From contig NZ_CP047027.1 in the NCBI RefSeq assembly GCF_009797025.1, positions 4,712,001 through 4,776,000 on the forward strand: a stretch of DNA of 64,000 bases, in the 5' to 3' direction. Every line of letters begins with the position of its first letter. Position 1 is the first letter of the stretch. Source of the stretch: Cellulophaga sp. L1A9. Its GTDB lineage: Bacteria; Bacteroidota; Bacteroidia; Flavobacteriales; Flavobacteriaceae. Under the pieces are notes generated by a model. That model saw only the letters and a program-made list of their open reading frames with translations. It did no database searches and was not told the DNA's origin. Shown piece after piece: positions 1 to 8,131 of this stretch. The translations under genes and the position numbers were made by a program.

Positions 1-72
1 TTTGTTTTCAAAAATTGACTAGCGCGATATAAAGAAGTCAAAAACTTGCCAGGCAAAATAAAATATTTACGG

Positions 73-190
73 AAAAGTACGTAAACTTGTAATAGGTTCA
101 TTGGCAGATTGCCCTTTCAGGTATCAAGGACAGTACGAGGATGTAGAAACTAGGCTGTACTATAACAGGTTTAGGTATTACTCGCCTGAT
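73..190 (+). repeat. Rhs core direct repeat, copy 1 of 3
   Basis: About 118 bp encoding the end of the Rhs core ([16 protein letters not shown]...[10 protein letters not shown]) recurs nearly unchanged at 1259-1376 and 2835-2952, each time fused to a different 3' end. This is the shared segment expected at homologous exchange between Rhs tips. Confidence 0.85.
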
Positions 191-589
191 AGTGGAACGT
201 ATATAAGTCAAGATCCATTAGGTATACAAAGTGCTAATCCAAATATATATGCTTACGTACACGATTCGAATTCATTTATTGACCCTTTTGGATTAAAAGA
301 ATTATATGCTTTATTAGCCAAAAAAGATGGTTGGTATCCAGTTATGGAATGGGGTAAAAAACAGCCAATTGGCGAAATGTTTTTGAAAGAGGGTGAGTTA
401 TGGAAGCTAGGAGAAACAAAAAATCCAAAAACAAGATACTCCCTAAAATGGTTAGAAAAAATGAATTTAGAGAAAGTAGGAACTCATAATGGGCCTAAAA
501 AATTAATGCAAATGCTTGAAAGAATGAAATTAAAAGGCTACTTAGCTTGGAAAGGATTTTTACCAGCAGGAAATAAAGCTTGTCATTAA
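101..589 (+). CDS. Orphan Rhs C-terminal tip with URI/GIY-YIG-like nuclease toxin
   Basis: Residues 1-65 are the last Rhs core strand motifs, ending in the pretoxin signature DPFGL. Residues ~68-162 form the variable toxin. GWYPVMEWGKK, then WKLGETKNPKTRYS, resembles the URI (GIY-YIG-like) toxin domains found at Rhs tips, with the R of TRYS as candidate catalytic arginine; that assignment is from pattern memory. The TTG start is nominal: the frame is open back to about base 62, where the rest of the rhs gene is missing, so this is a displaced tip, probably silent until recombined. Its end nearly touches the next gene, its likely immunity partner. Confidence 0.7.
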   Translation: MADCPFRYQGQYEDVETRLYYNRFRYYSPDSGTYISQDPLGIQSANPNIYAYVHDSNSFIDPFGLKELYALLAKKDGWYPVMEWGKKQPIGEMFLKEGELWKLGETKNPKTRYSLKWLEKMNLEKVGTHNGPKKLMQMLERMKLKGYLAWKGFLPAGNKACH

Positions 590-591
590 TT

Positions 592-1023
592 ATGAGAATA
601 TCAGTAAATTGTGATACTTACCTAACTTTTATTATTGAGTTAAGAAAAGAACTTGAAGTTGTTTGGGATAAAATAAATGAGAAATATAAGAATATTAAAG
701 AACCAAATACAATTGGTTTTGCTTTTAGATGTTTACCCGATGAAATTGGGCGTAAAACATTTAGAAGATTTGATAAAGATGATGCCTATTTGACTTTAGA
801 CATAGCCACAAGTTATGAAAAATATAAAAAGATGTATAAGACAGAAATACGCCATGATTTAGGTCATACCTTTTACAATTATTTAGAAGATTCCTTAAAA
901 AAATATAAGTTCAAAGAAATTGATTCAAAAGAATTACTATCCGATATAAAAAATTGGTGTAATGAAATTGGTTGGTTAGAAGAAGAGGTCGATTATTCAA
1001 AAGATTTAGATTATCCTGAATAA
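592..1023 (+). CDS. Probable cognate immunity protein of the first Rhs tip
   Basis: A 143-residue charged soluble protein with no signal peptide or membrane segment, as expected for immunity to a cytoplasmic nuclease. The ATG at 592 lies two bases after the toxin stop codon and is preferred over an in-frame TTG at 580. I do not recognise its family. The immunity call rests on position directly behind the toxin. A terminator-like hairpin follows at 1161. Confidence 0.6.
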   Translation: MRISVNCDTYLTFIIELRKELEVVWDKINEKYKNIKEPNTIGFAFRCLPDEIGRKTFRRFDKDDAYLTLDIATSYEKYKKMYKTEIRHDLGHTFYNYLEDSLKKYKFKEIDSKELLSDIKNWCNEIGWLEEEVDYSKDLDYPE

Positions 1024-1112
1024 AAAAGTTATAATCCATAAACAAAAACATTATAATTATTTAAGTTTTGAAAATTTGGAATGCTTAGAAATGAAAGATA
1101 ATAGCGACCCTG

Positions 1113-1149
1113 CTACCGCCGTTTAAAACGAGTGCCATATCGAGTAAGT
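1113..1149 (+). repeat. REP-like remnant
   Basis: The string AACGAGTGCCATATCGAGTAAG matches the right half of the REPs at 10204, 16999 and 19169 in pattern (AACGAGTGCC then GAGTAAG). The left half of the hairpin is degraded. Confidence 0.4.
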
Positions 1150-1160
1150 AATAATAATAT

Positions 1161-1190
1161 AAGCTATCTAAACATTTAGATAGCTTTTGT
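1161..1190 (+). terminator. Rho-independent-like terminator
   Basis: A 12-bp perfect stem (AAGCTATCTAAA pairing with TTTAGATAGCTT) with a 2-base loop is followed by a short T run. It closes the first toxin/immunity pair. Confidence 0.55.
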
Positions 1191-1258
1191 ATTCTCAATC
1201 ACCAACTGGCGCGAAATAAAGAGGTCCAAATTTGCCATGCAAAATAAAATTTTCTCTA

Positions 1259-1376
1259 AAAAGTACGTAAACTTGTAACAGGTTCATTGGCAGATTGCCC
1301 TTTTAGGTATCAAGGACAGTACGAGGATGTAGAAACTGGGCTATACTATAATAGGTTTAGGTATTACTCTCCTGAT
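1259..1376 (+). repeat. Rhs core direct repeat, copy 2 of 3
   Basis: Second copy of the Rhs core segment. A TAA stop in the same frame ends at 1259, immediately before it, so no complete rhs gene leads into it. Just upstream (1200-1255) is a stretch resembling bases 10-65 of the window. Confidence 0.85.
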
Positions 1377-1802
1377 GAAGGTGTATATATTTCACAAGAC
1401 CCGATTGGGCTTGCAGGTGGAATGCCTAATTTGTATAGTTATGTGCATGATAGTAATGCTTGGGTAGACCCATTTGGTTTAGCAAGGTCTAATGCAGGAA
1501 AAGCCGCTCTGCACAAAGGAATAATGAATGACCCAAAACAACCTAGTCATATTAGGGGTTGGTTCAAACAACAATATAATAATGCTGTCCCATTTAGTAA
1601 AATGACTGTTCCACCGGGTTATGATCGCGCTCATTTTAGAGGTTATGAAAGTGCTAAAGGTTATGATTACAGGTATTCAGAATTAAATTTAGAAGCAAAC
1701 CATAAATTACAGCATAAGTATGATGATTATGGAGCCAAGAATAAAAAAGGAGAGAGTATATCTAAAAAGGGCAAAAAGAAAGGAAAAATAAAGTGTAATT
1801 AA
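1287..1802 (+). CDS. Orphan Rhs C-terminal tip with HNH-like nuclease toxin
   Basis: Residues 1-66 are Rhs core ending at VDPFGL. The remainder is a basic toxin domain. Its most conserved-looking part is [39 protein letters not shown], given here as spaced motifs: AHFRG, KGYDY, NH and LQHKYD. That arrangement resembles the His-rich HNH/Endo VII-type or polymorphic toxin type 8 domains at Rhs and PT-toxin ends; the exact family is uncertain. The C-terminus is lysine-rich. TTG is a nominal start because the rhs body is absent. Two small genes follow as candidate immunity proteins. Confidence 0.65.
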   Translation: MADCPFRYQGQYEDVETGLYYNRFRYYSPDEGVYISQDPIGLAGGMPNLYSYVHDSNAWVDPFGLARSNAGKAALHKGIMNDPKQPSHIRGWFKQQYNNAVPFSKMTVPPGYDRAHFRGYESAKGYDYRYSELNLEANHKLQHKYDDYGAKNKKGESISKKGKKKGKIKCN

Positions 1803-1822
1803 ACTCTTAAATTTATTTGGAA

Positions 1823-2203
1823 ATGATTGCAAAACAAAAAATTCAAACTTCAGAATATCAAAAAAGAGAGAGCAATTTTATCAAGTCAGTGACATCTGAA
1901 TCTACTTTTCAATTGATTGTAGGCAATGACAAAAGTGATACTTTAATGTTATGGCAGGATGAATATTATATGGAAGAATATTTAAAATTCTCTGGAAAGG
2001 ATATCATTCTAAGCAAAATAGACACTATAGAATTTTTGAAATTTATAAAATCAAGTAATTCTAATCATCACTTTTCTATTCATCCAGTCAAAAGAGAAGA
2101 AGTACCGACATTGTCGGTTGATGAAGTCTCAAAAAAGATTATAGAAAAATTAGAAAGTGACGGTGACTACTACGATTCACTGAGAGAAAACAATCTATTA
2201 TGA
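1823..2203 (+). CDS. Probable immunity protein of second Rhs tip
   Basis: A 126-residue soluble protein starting at the ATG at 1823, 20 bases after the toxin stop (a TTG at 1817 is in frame but less likely). It contains a tryptophan-bearing central segment (TLMLWQDEYY) and an acidic end. I do not recognise a family. It overlaps the next gene by 4 bp (ATGA), showing translational coupling, so the two may form a double immunity unit or one may be carried over from a former tip. Confidence 0.6.
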   Translation: MIAKQKIQTSEYQKRESNFIKSVTSESTFQLIVGNDKSDTLMLWQDEYYMEEYLKFSGKDIILSKIDTIEFLKFIKSSNSNHHFSIHPVKREEVPTLSVDEVSKKIIEKLESDGDYYDSLRENNLL

Positions 2204-2724
2204 CAAAGGGAAATTCAAAAAAAATAACGTCAGATTTATTTCTAAAAGATATAAGAGATAATAGTTTTAAAAAACTAATTAATATTTCTTTAGCAATAAA
2301 TTTGGATGAAGTTTTAGCAGACTATGAGCTTGATGAAATAGATGAGTATCCAATTGATATCGATGATAAAGGAATTATGATTGGTTTTGGTGCAGAAACT
2401 ATCAAAGTTCCACCAAGGATAGAGTATATTGATTTAAATATAAAAAATAATCCTAATAGCATAAATTACCTTGAAAAGAAAATTGATATTAATCAAGACT
2501 TTTCTAATCTAAATTCGATTAAAAAACAATTAGCACCTTATTCACATATTAGAGTTTTTTATAAAATAAGTGATTTAAAAACAATAAAGCAAATTGTATT
2601 TGAATACCTTAATTTGAGATATGAATTAATAATAACAGAGAATAACGAATTATTAAGGATAAGGCTATCTAAACACGAAAATGAATCGGATATAAATATG
2701 AGACCTGTATATGCATTTGGTTGA
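2200..2724 (+). CDS. Hypothetical protein coupled to immunity gene
   Basis: A 174-residue soluble protein beginning in a 4-bp ATGA overlap with the preceding gene. The first half is acidic (DYELDEIDEYPIDIDD) and the second half basic. No family is recognised. Position between two Rhs tips and before a strong terminator marks it as the last gene of the second toxin/immunity unit; an immunity or toxin-accessory role is inferred only. Confidence 0.55.
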   Translation: MTKGNSKKITSDLFLKDIRDNSFKKLINISLAINLDEVLADYELDEIDEYPIDIDDKGIMIGFGAETIKVPPRIEYIDLNIKNNPNSINYLEKKIDINQDFSNLNSIKKQLAPYSHIRVFYKISDLKTIKQIVFEYLNLRYELIITENNELLRIRLSKHENESDINMRPVYAFG

Positions 2725-2757
2725 ATTGCTATTTGAGTAAGAAACTGAAACACATCT

Positions 2758-2801
2758 AATAAAACAAAAACCACAGCTATCGTTGTGGTTTTTGTTTTAT
2801 T
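2758..2801. terminator. Strong bidirectional terminator
   Basis: An 18-bp perfect stem (AATAAAACAAAAACCACA and its complement) with an 8-base loop and A/T-rich flanks on both sides can stop transcription in either direction. Confidence 0.75.
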
Positions 2802-2834
2802 GTTTGAAAATTTATTGATTTATGATATTTACTA

Positions 2835-2952
2835 AAAAGTACGTAAACTTGTAACAGGTTCATTGGCAGATTGCCCTTTTAGGTATCAAGGACATTACGA
2901 GGATGTAGAAACTGGGCTGTATTATAACAGGTTTAGATACTACTCTCCTGAT
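2835..2952 (+). repeat. Rhs core direct repeat, copy 3 of 3
   Basis: Third copy of the Rhs core segment, again preceded directly by an in-frame TAA. It carries more changes than the other two downstream of YYSPDEG (CLNHDPIR in place of YISQDPIG). Confidence 0.8.
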
Positions 2953-3405
2953 GAAGGTATTTGCTTAAATCACGATCCGATTAGACTTGCTGCTGGAGAA
3001 AGACTATATTCTTATGTACATGATACTAATATTTGGGTTGACCCTGTCGGTTTACAAGGAAATCTTTATGACATAGTCAATTATGGTAATAAAAGTCCTG
3101 ACCTATTCAATCTCCATAATATAATGGATGCTTGGGCAAAAAATAATATACCCGGCTATGTTAGTAGACAATCTGTACAACCAACTATACAATTAACTAA
3201 AGATTTACATGATGCAGCTCATACAGTAGAAAGACAATGGATGAAGGATACCTTTGGCAAAGTCAGAGGTAATTGAAAAGACATGACTTCTAAACAAATG
3301 CAAGAACTTTCAGAGGTTATGTTTGATGCTGCTAATGTACCCGAAGCCAAAAGAAGAGAATTTTATAAACAGTTCAACAAGTACGCATATACTAAATGTG
3401 GATAA
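2863..3405 (+). pseudogene. Rhs C-terminal tip toxin interrupted by an in-frame TGA
   Basis: Core residues lead to VDPVGLQG and then a toxin region with motifs LHNIMDAWAKNNIPGY and DLHDAAHTVERQW. The frame stops at TGA (3274-3276) after GKVRGN but continues in the same frame for 42 codons (KDMTSKQMQELSEVMF ... KYAYTKCG) to TAA at 3403. The simplest reading is a Trp codon TGG mutated to TGA. The toxin, whose family I cannot name with certainty, is therefore probably dead as written. The following SUKH gene starts one base after the distal stop, which supports the longer original gene. Confidence 0.7.
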
Positions 3406-3406
3406 A

Positions 3407-3928
3407 ATGAATATACAAGATATTTTAGAATTAATTGGAAAGGATGCTAATTGCAACCTTGTGCCAAAAATGAATACTAATGAAAATAAAATAAACCTAC
3501 CTGATGATCTAAAGTACTTCTATGAGAAATATGAAAGTTTAGAGTTATTTAGTAATAAATCTTATGCTATTAAAATCAGTTCATTAGATGAATTAATTCC
3601 AACAAATAAAAAATTATTTCCTGAAGATGATGTTATTTGGGAAGAATTAGAGGGAGACATAAGTAATTACTGGTTCTTAATTGCTTCTTCCGAGCAATTA
3701 AGTCAATACATAAGTATTGATTTATCGGATAGAAATTTCGGGTATTGCTATGATAGCTTTTTGGAAACTCATGCAAACCCAGAAGACAGTGCTATTATTG
3801 CAAAGAGTTTTACAGAACTTTTGGAAAGACTATATGAATCAGGTGGCTATAACTGGTATTGGCTAGAAGATTTTGAACCTTACGGAGATGCCTATGATGA
3901 TTTTGATATAATCGTAACTTCTAAATAA
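3407..3928 (+). CDS. SMI1/KNR4 (SUKH) family immunity protein
   Basis: The start at ATG 3407, rather than an upstream in-frame ATG at 3323 that would overlap the toxin, gives 173 residues. The pattern LPDDLKYFYEKYESLELF near residues 30-50, a central acidic strand region and a C-terminal SFTELLERLYESGGYNWYW fit the SUKH fold used widely as immunity to nuclease toxins. It is cytoplasmic, with no signal peptide. It follows the broken third Rhs tip by one base, so it was presumably its partner and may now protect against incoming toxin only. Confidence 0.75.
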   Translation: MNIQDILELIGKDANCNLVPKMNTNENKINLPDDLKYFYEKYESLELFSNKSYAIKISSLDELIPTNKKLFPEDDVIWEELEGDISNYWFLIASSEQLSQYISIDLSDRNFGYCYDSFLETHANPEDSAIIAKSFTELLERLYESGGYNWYWLEDFEPYGDAYDDFDIIVTSK

Positions 3929-3936
3929 GTGATTTA

Positions 3937-4686
3937 ATGGATAATATTAAATTAAATTTTTTTATCAAAACAGAAACAATGACTGCAAAAGAATACATTC
4001 TTTTTAGTAAAAAAATAATTCTTCAATTACAATCATTTGATTCAATATTTAATTCGCCAAATGTCTTTGACATTGAAAAAGAAAAAAGCTATTTATTTAA
4101 TAATGAATTATCTGATTTTACTTCAAAAAATTTAAAAAAAATAATTAACGAAGAAAAAGATATTGCATATAAAAACTCAGATATAAAAAATAAAGAATTA
4201 TCTGAAAATTCTATGTCATGGTCTGGTTTTTCATCCATTCTTTTTTTTAATTCCAATTTAAATATTGAAAATAACCCAAATGTCACACTCTTTATAACAC
4301 AAGGAAGCTATGAAGAAATGACATCTTCAATAAAAATTGAGTATTCTCAAGAGAGTCAAGATAAATTAATACAGGATTATATTTTTAAATTATTTAACGA
4401 ATTAACAAAAACAGTAGATGTTAAATTTGCAAATGCAATTTCAAGCGACATTTTCAGAAAATTAAGACAGAGAGGTCATTATACGATAGGATGGATTACT
4501 TATCTAAAAAACTTACATATATATGATTTATTAGATCAAAACATCAAAAAAGAAAAAATAAATAAAGGTACATGTTTCAGTTTAATAGAAAATAAACCAA
4601 AAGGTAATGATGAAAATATCATAGAAACAGCTAATAACATAAAACAAATTTTAAGTGTTAACGATTTTTTAAAAATACAGCAATAA
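3937..4686 (+). CDS. Probable immunity protein (Imm52-like)
   Basis: A 249-residue soluble protein 8 bp after the SUKH gene, likely in the same operon. The C-terminal third, with GWITYLKN followed by a strand and NNIKQIL, recalls the Imm52 immunity family (usual hallmark GWxxYL). The N-terminal part has no recognisable motif. No toxin is adjacent, so it may be an orphan immunity gene left from a lost tip. The family call is tentative. Confidence 0.5.
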   Translation: MDNIKLNFFIKTETMTAKEYILFSKKIILQLQSFDSIFNSPNVFDIEKEKSYLFNNELSDFTSKNLKKIINEEKDIAYKNSDIKNKELSENSMSWSGFSSILFFNSNLNIENNPNVTLFITQGSYEEMTSSIKIEYSQESQDKLIQDYIFKLFNELTKTVDVKFANAISSDIFRKLRQRGHYTIGWITYLKNLHIYDLLDQNIKKEKINKGTCFSLIENKPKGNDENIIETANNIKQILSVNDFLKIQQ

Positions 4687-4982
4687 ACTATCCTATAACA
4701 GTTAATGATATAGTCAAAAATAATCCACTTGCTCAAAATTTTAAATAATAGCAAACTTATAAATGTCGCCTTTACTAGGTCTAGATTGTAACTCGTGCCA
4801 ATATAAATTAAGTAAATATCATTAAATCTACCTAAATATACGGAGAACTTGATCTATTTTATTTGCAACGAAAAATCTATGTTGACTATAAAAAAATAAT
4901 ATCTTTTAATTAAAAGGCATGTTTTTAGAACTATAATTCTTCCTGCAAATAATTAATTTTTTAAATAATTAGTATCACACAA
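4687..4982. other. 296-bp intergenic stretch
   Basis: No gene is visible. A short AACTCGTGCC string near 4790 looks like a fragment of the REP family present elsewhere. The rest is A/T-rich spacer that may carry the promoter of the next gene. Confidence 0.4.
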
Positions 4983-5549
4983 ATGTTTAAAGTATTCTTC
5001 GCAAAGTATCCTAATTTTAAGATTGAGCAAAAAGTTTATGAAAAATTAATATCTGATTTTGAAGGTAAATTACCCGACGAGTTATTAAAATTTTGGGCTG
5101 AGTTTGGTTTTGGTGTATATATGGATGAATTTCTAAAAATTATTAATCCGAATAATTATCAAGGTTCACTTAATGAAAATTATCTTAATCCCAATAACGC
5201 AGAAATAGTTTTCGCCATTACAGCTTTTGGAGATTACTTAGTGTGGACCGGTGATGCCATTCGACTGATTAAATTTAGGTATGGTAGCTATAATATTATA
5301 GAGAATGATGATGACATGACATGGTTTTTTGATATGGATTTGGCTGATGATGCTTATGCTAATGATATATTTAAAATTCAAATATATAAAGAGACATTTT
5401 CTCGCTTAGGAAGTTTAGCCTTTGATGAATGTTATGGTTATGTCCCTATATTAGCGGCAGGTGGTGCTGAAAAAGTTGAAAATGTAGAAAAAGTAAATAT
5501 TATTGAACACCTTAGCATAATTACGCAATTCACTGGTAAAATAGATTAA
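4983..5549 (+). CDS. GAD-like/DUF1851 immunity protein (Tdi1-like)
   Basis: A 188-residue protein with an N-terminal LPDELLKFWAEFGFGVYMDEFLKIINP segment (here split as LPDELLKFW and GFGVYMDEFLKIINP) and a C-terminal AFDECYGYVPILAAGG segment. This is the GAD-related plus DUF1851 architecture of T6SS DNase immunity proteins such as Agrobacterium Tdi1. It is cytoplasmic. No cognate toxin is adjacent, so it is an orphan immunity gene. A terminator follows within 30 bp. Confidence 0.75.
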   Translation: MFKVFFAKYPNFKIEQKVYEKLISDFEGKLPDELLKFWAEFGFGVYMDEFLKIINPNNYQGSLNENYLNPNNAEIVFAITAFGDYLVWTGDAIRLIKFRYGSYNIIENDDDMTWFFDMDLADDAYANDIFKIQIYKETFSRLGSLAFDECYGYVPILAAGGAEKVENVEKVNIIEHLSIITQFTGKID

Positions 5550-5572
5550 TTTTATATAAATTTATAATTGTC

Positions 5573-5610
5573 AACCCCTATGAATTAAAATCATAGGGTT
5601 TTGGTTTTTT
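5573..5610 (+). terminator. Terminator after the GAD-like immunity gene
   Basis: An 8-bp stem CCCTATGA/TCATAGGG with a 7-base loop is followed by T-rich sequence. Confidence 0.6.
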
Positions 5611-5764
5611 AAGAGCTAATATCGAATTATTCTTAGAAGCTAATAAGGTTAAAACATGCTAAACTAGTATCACTTGAGTCTATGATAGATTTTGGTATTA
5701 CATTATAAGATATACCAGATGTTAAGAGTGGAAATAAATATTACCCCAAATCAAAAATTGAACA

Positions 5765-6406
5765 ATGGCAAAAATTGAAGTAAGTACAGATAAGCTGAAA
5801 GAACTGTTAAAGTCAACTAAAATAGCAGATAGAAATAAGGCTGTAAAAATTATCCAAAGGAATAAAATAACAGAATTAGGGGATGATTTATTTAATTTAT
5901 TAAATAAAGAATATGAAAAAGGAAAATCCTGGCAATTGATAGTGGCTTGCACGAATACTTTAGGTGATATAAATTATGTAAAATCAAAAGATTTTCTATA
6001 TGACATTTGCAAAAAAAACTTAGAGCACGATATGATAACAGCAAGTGCTGCTGCGGCATATTGTAGAATTGTAAAAAACAATAAAAATGATGTAAAGCCT
6101 GTTCTACATTTACTTTCATTTGGTAATTTCGCTGTAGTTAATGGCGCATTAAAATCATTAGCAATAGATAAAGTAATTCCGAAGGATAAAGAAAAAATAG
6201 AAATCATCAGTATTATTAATAGCTTCACTCCTAAGCGAGAAATTGGATATTCTGATGTTAGAGTTGGACTAGCAGTTGCATGTGCTGGTTGGTTAGGTTT
6301 GCCGGAAGTACATGAGTTTTTATCCAAAAGCCTAGAAGAGTCTGATTATCAGCCACTAACTAAAGCTGCTGGAATGGCAATCAAGGGAAAATATTATAAT
6401 ATATAA
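5765..6406 (+). CDS. HEAT-like repeat protein, candidate immunity
   Basis: A 213-residue protein with successive short helix pairs in HEAT/armadillo style (NKAVKIIQRNKITELGDDLFNLL, split here as NKAVKIIQRNK and ELGDDLFNLL; then ASAAAAYCRI; VVNGALKSLAI; LAVACAGWLGLPEV). Such helical-repeat proteins are common as immunity proteins in polymorphic-toxin loci. There is no signal peptide. It stands alone between a terminator and a small unknown gene, so the immunity role is inferred from neighbourhood. Confidence 0.6.
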   Translation: MAKIEVSTDKLKELLKSTKIADRNKAVKIIQRNKITELGDDLFNLLNKEYEKGKSWQLIVACTNTLGDINYVKSKDFLYDICKKNLEHDMITASAAAAYCRIVKNNKNDVKPVLHLLSFGNFAVVNGALKSLAIDKVIPKDKEKIEIISIINSFTPKREIGYSDVRVGLAVACAGWLGLPEVHEFLSKSLEESDYQPLTKAAGMAIKGKYYNI

Positions 6407-6462
6407 CATTTCTGAATCTCAATTCCGGCTATAACAACAGAGTCACTAAAAATATCATCGTA

Positions 6463-6762
6463 ATGAAAATATTTTCAAACGAGTTTCAGGACAAAGAATT
6501 AAATCTTAAAAAAGCTTTATCTGAATTCTATAAAATTTCGGAGGAAGAAGGTTCTTTTTTTGGTGTTAAAACTGAAAAAGAACCCATACAATTTGCTTAC
6601 GAAACCCGAGATAAATGGCTTGTAGATATTCCTTATGATATTAAAAATAGATTGACATTACAAAAATATGCTTCATATAATGAGTGCGTAGAGATAATAA
6701 AACAAATGTATTCTGGTTTTTCTCCTACAAGGATAGAAGGCTTAAAGAAGGTAAGTATTTAA
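6463..6762 (+). CDS. Small hypothetical protein
   Basis: A 99-residue soluble protein with no recognised domain; it has an N-terminal amphipathic helix (ELNLKKALSEFYKI) and a strand-rich middle (KWLVDIPYD). It sits among orphan immunity genes and is plausibly one of them. The ATG start follows an A/T-rich leader without a clear ribosome binding site. Confidence 0.5.
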   Translation: MKIFSNEFQDKELNLKKALSEFYKISEEEGSFFGVKTEKEPIQFAYETRDKWLVDIPYDIKNRLTLQKYASYNECVEIIKQMYSGFSPTRIEGLKKVSI

Positions 6763-6929
6763 CTGAAAATATGAAAAGTACTATCTAAACCACACTTCTA
6801 AATATCTCAATATTAATATCCTTCCTTTTGATAGTATTCGTTTTTTATAGGAATTGACATCTGTTTTTATTAGAAAATATAATGTTTAAAGCATATCTGA
6901 GTGTTACCCTAGAAATTAAGTAAAAACTA

Positions 6930-8063
6930 TTGAATCTATCTCAATATGTAGAGAATTATACACAGTTAATTTATCAAAGAAAAATGATTAGTGGCTACAA
7001 AAAAATAATTGAAAAATCATCTAACTCTCATTTACCATTAAAAGAAAGAGTAGAAATTGCCAAAACATTAGGGTTTAAGTCAATAAATAAAGTTTTTTTA
7101 GAATGTTGCAAAAGAGCATATTTGAAATTTAAAATCAATGACGATTTTATTAATGAAGGACTATTTCTAGCTGAAGAATTTTTATATAATGATAAGGAGG
7201 TTGATTTCAAAAAGGTTATAAAAAAATACAGAAACTATTTTGAAACGATAGATAGTCAGCCAACTTCTGGTATTATGCTGAGCGTTTTATCTTTATTTAG
7301 TAACTTAACATACGATGCTGCCTTAATTCTAGATATAGAAAATTATGAAGGTGAAGATGATAATGATTTTGATTGGGAGGAATGGAATCCTGATTTCTTA
7401 TTATCCAATGTATATTCAGGCGGTAATCCATTTTTAAATGAAGGTGATAAAAAGAAAAGGAAAGAATTTTGGTTCAACTATTTGGACATTATAAGTTCAA
7501 TGAAACAAAATCCAAATGAAATTTTCACTTCTATTAAATTAAAAAAAGTAGATTTTAATGAACAAGAAATTATAAAAAGAAATATAGCTCCAGATTTAAA
7601 AGATATAATTGAAAACAAACTAAAAAGTGTCATTGAGCTCGTTAAAAAAGACATCAAGAATGATCCTAAATGGGATAAAATTCAAATAGAAGGTGAAGTA
7701 TTAAAAACAGGAAAATCAATGAGAGCTTATTATTTTAAGGGCTCTGATAAACAAAAAATTCCATTAACTTTCTTTTTACATTCAGGTGAAAAATCAAGTG
7801 TTTTCTTAATGGAACAATTGAAAGATATAATGTATAAACAAGAAACTCGCAATGGAGCTTGGCTTAGTTATGAAATTGAGGTACAAAACGATGATTCATA
7901 TAGTTATAGATTCAATTATGATCTTATAAAATTACTTCCAGAGCCTAAGCAGCAGCCAGATAATTTTATAGCAGAATTTGAAAGTTATCCAAGATCAAAA
8001 GAATACACCCCTGAATGGTGGAGAAAATTATTAAAAAATTCGAAAACAATATTTATTGAATAG
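6930..8063 (+). CDS. Two-domain immunity protein (Imm5-like plus YezG-like)
   Basis: A 377-residue protein with a TTG start. Residues ~1-190 resemble Imm5: HLPLKERVEIAKTLG, ECCKRAYLKF, then the repeated marker GGNPFLNEGDKKKRKEFWFNYL. Residues ~230-345 (LKTGKSMRAYYF, NGAWLSYEIEVQNDDSYSYRFNYD) resemble YezG/DUF600-type immunity domains. A fused double immunity protein could guard against two unrelated nuclease or deaminase toxins. No toxin is adjacent. Just downstream begins the stub of a peptidoglycan-effector gene, so this is the last gene of the Rhs-type immunity cluster. Confidence 0.6.
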   Translation: MNLSQYVENYTQLIYQRKMISGYKKIIEKSSNSHLPLKERVEIAKTLGFKSINKVFLECCKRAYLKFKINDDFINEGLFLAEEFLYNDKEVDFKKVIKKYRNYFETIDSQPTSGIMLSVLSLFSNLTYDAALILDIENYEGEDDNDFDWEEWNPDFLLSNVYSGGNPFLNEGDKKKRKEFWFNYLDIISSMKQNPNEIFTSIKLKKVDFNEQEIIKRNIAPDLKDIIENKLKSVIELVKKDIKNDPKWDKIQIEGEVLKTGKSMRAYYFKGSDKQKIPLTFFLHSGEKSSVFLMEQLKDIMYKQETRNGAWLSYEIEVQNDDSYSYRFNYDLIKLLPEPKQQPDNFIAEFESYPRSKEYTPEWWRKLLKNSKTIFIE

Positions 8064-8067
8064 AAAT

Positions 8068-8121
8068 GACTCTTTTTTTATCAAAAATGAAAAAGACTTT
8101 TTATGCGAAAAAAATAATTAA
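8068..8121 (+). pseudogene. 3' stub of an M15-like effector gene
   Basis: Eighteen codons (DSFFIKNEKDFLCEKNN, stop) match the end of the effector fragment at 14620-14818 (KDSFFIKNEKDFLGEKK). The same lipoprotein gene follows both. The rest of the effector is gone here. Confidence 0.65.
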
Positions 8122-8131
8122 TATAATTTAA

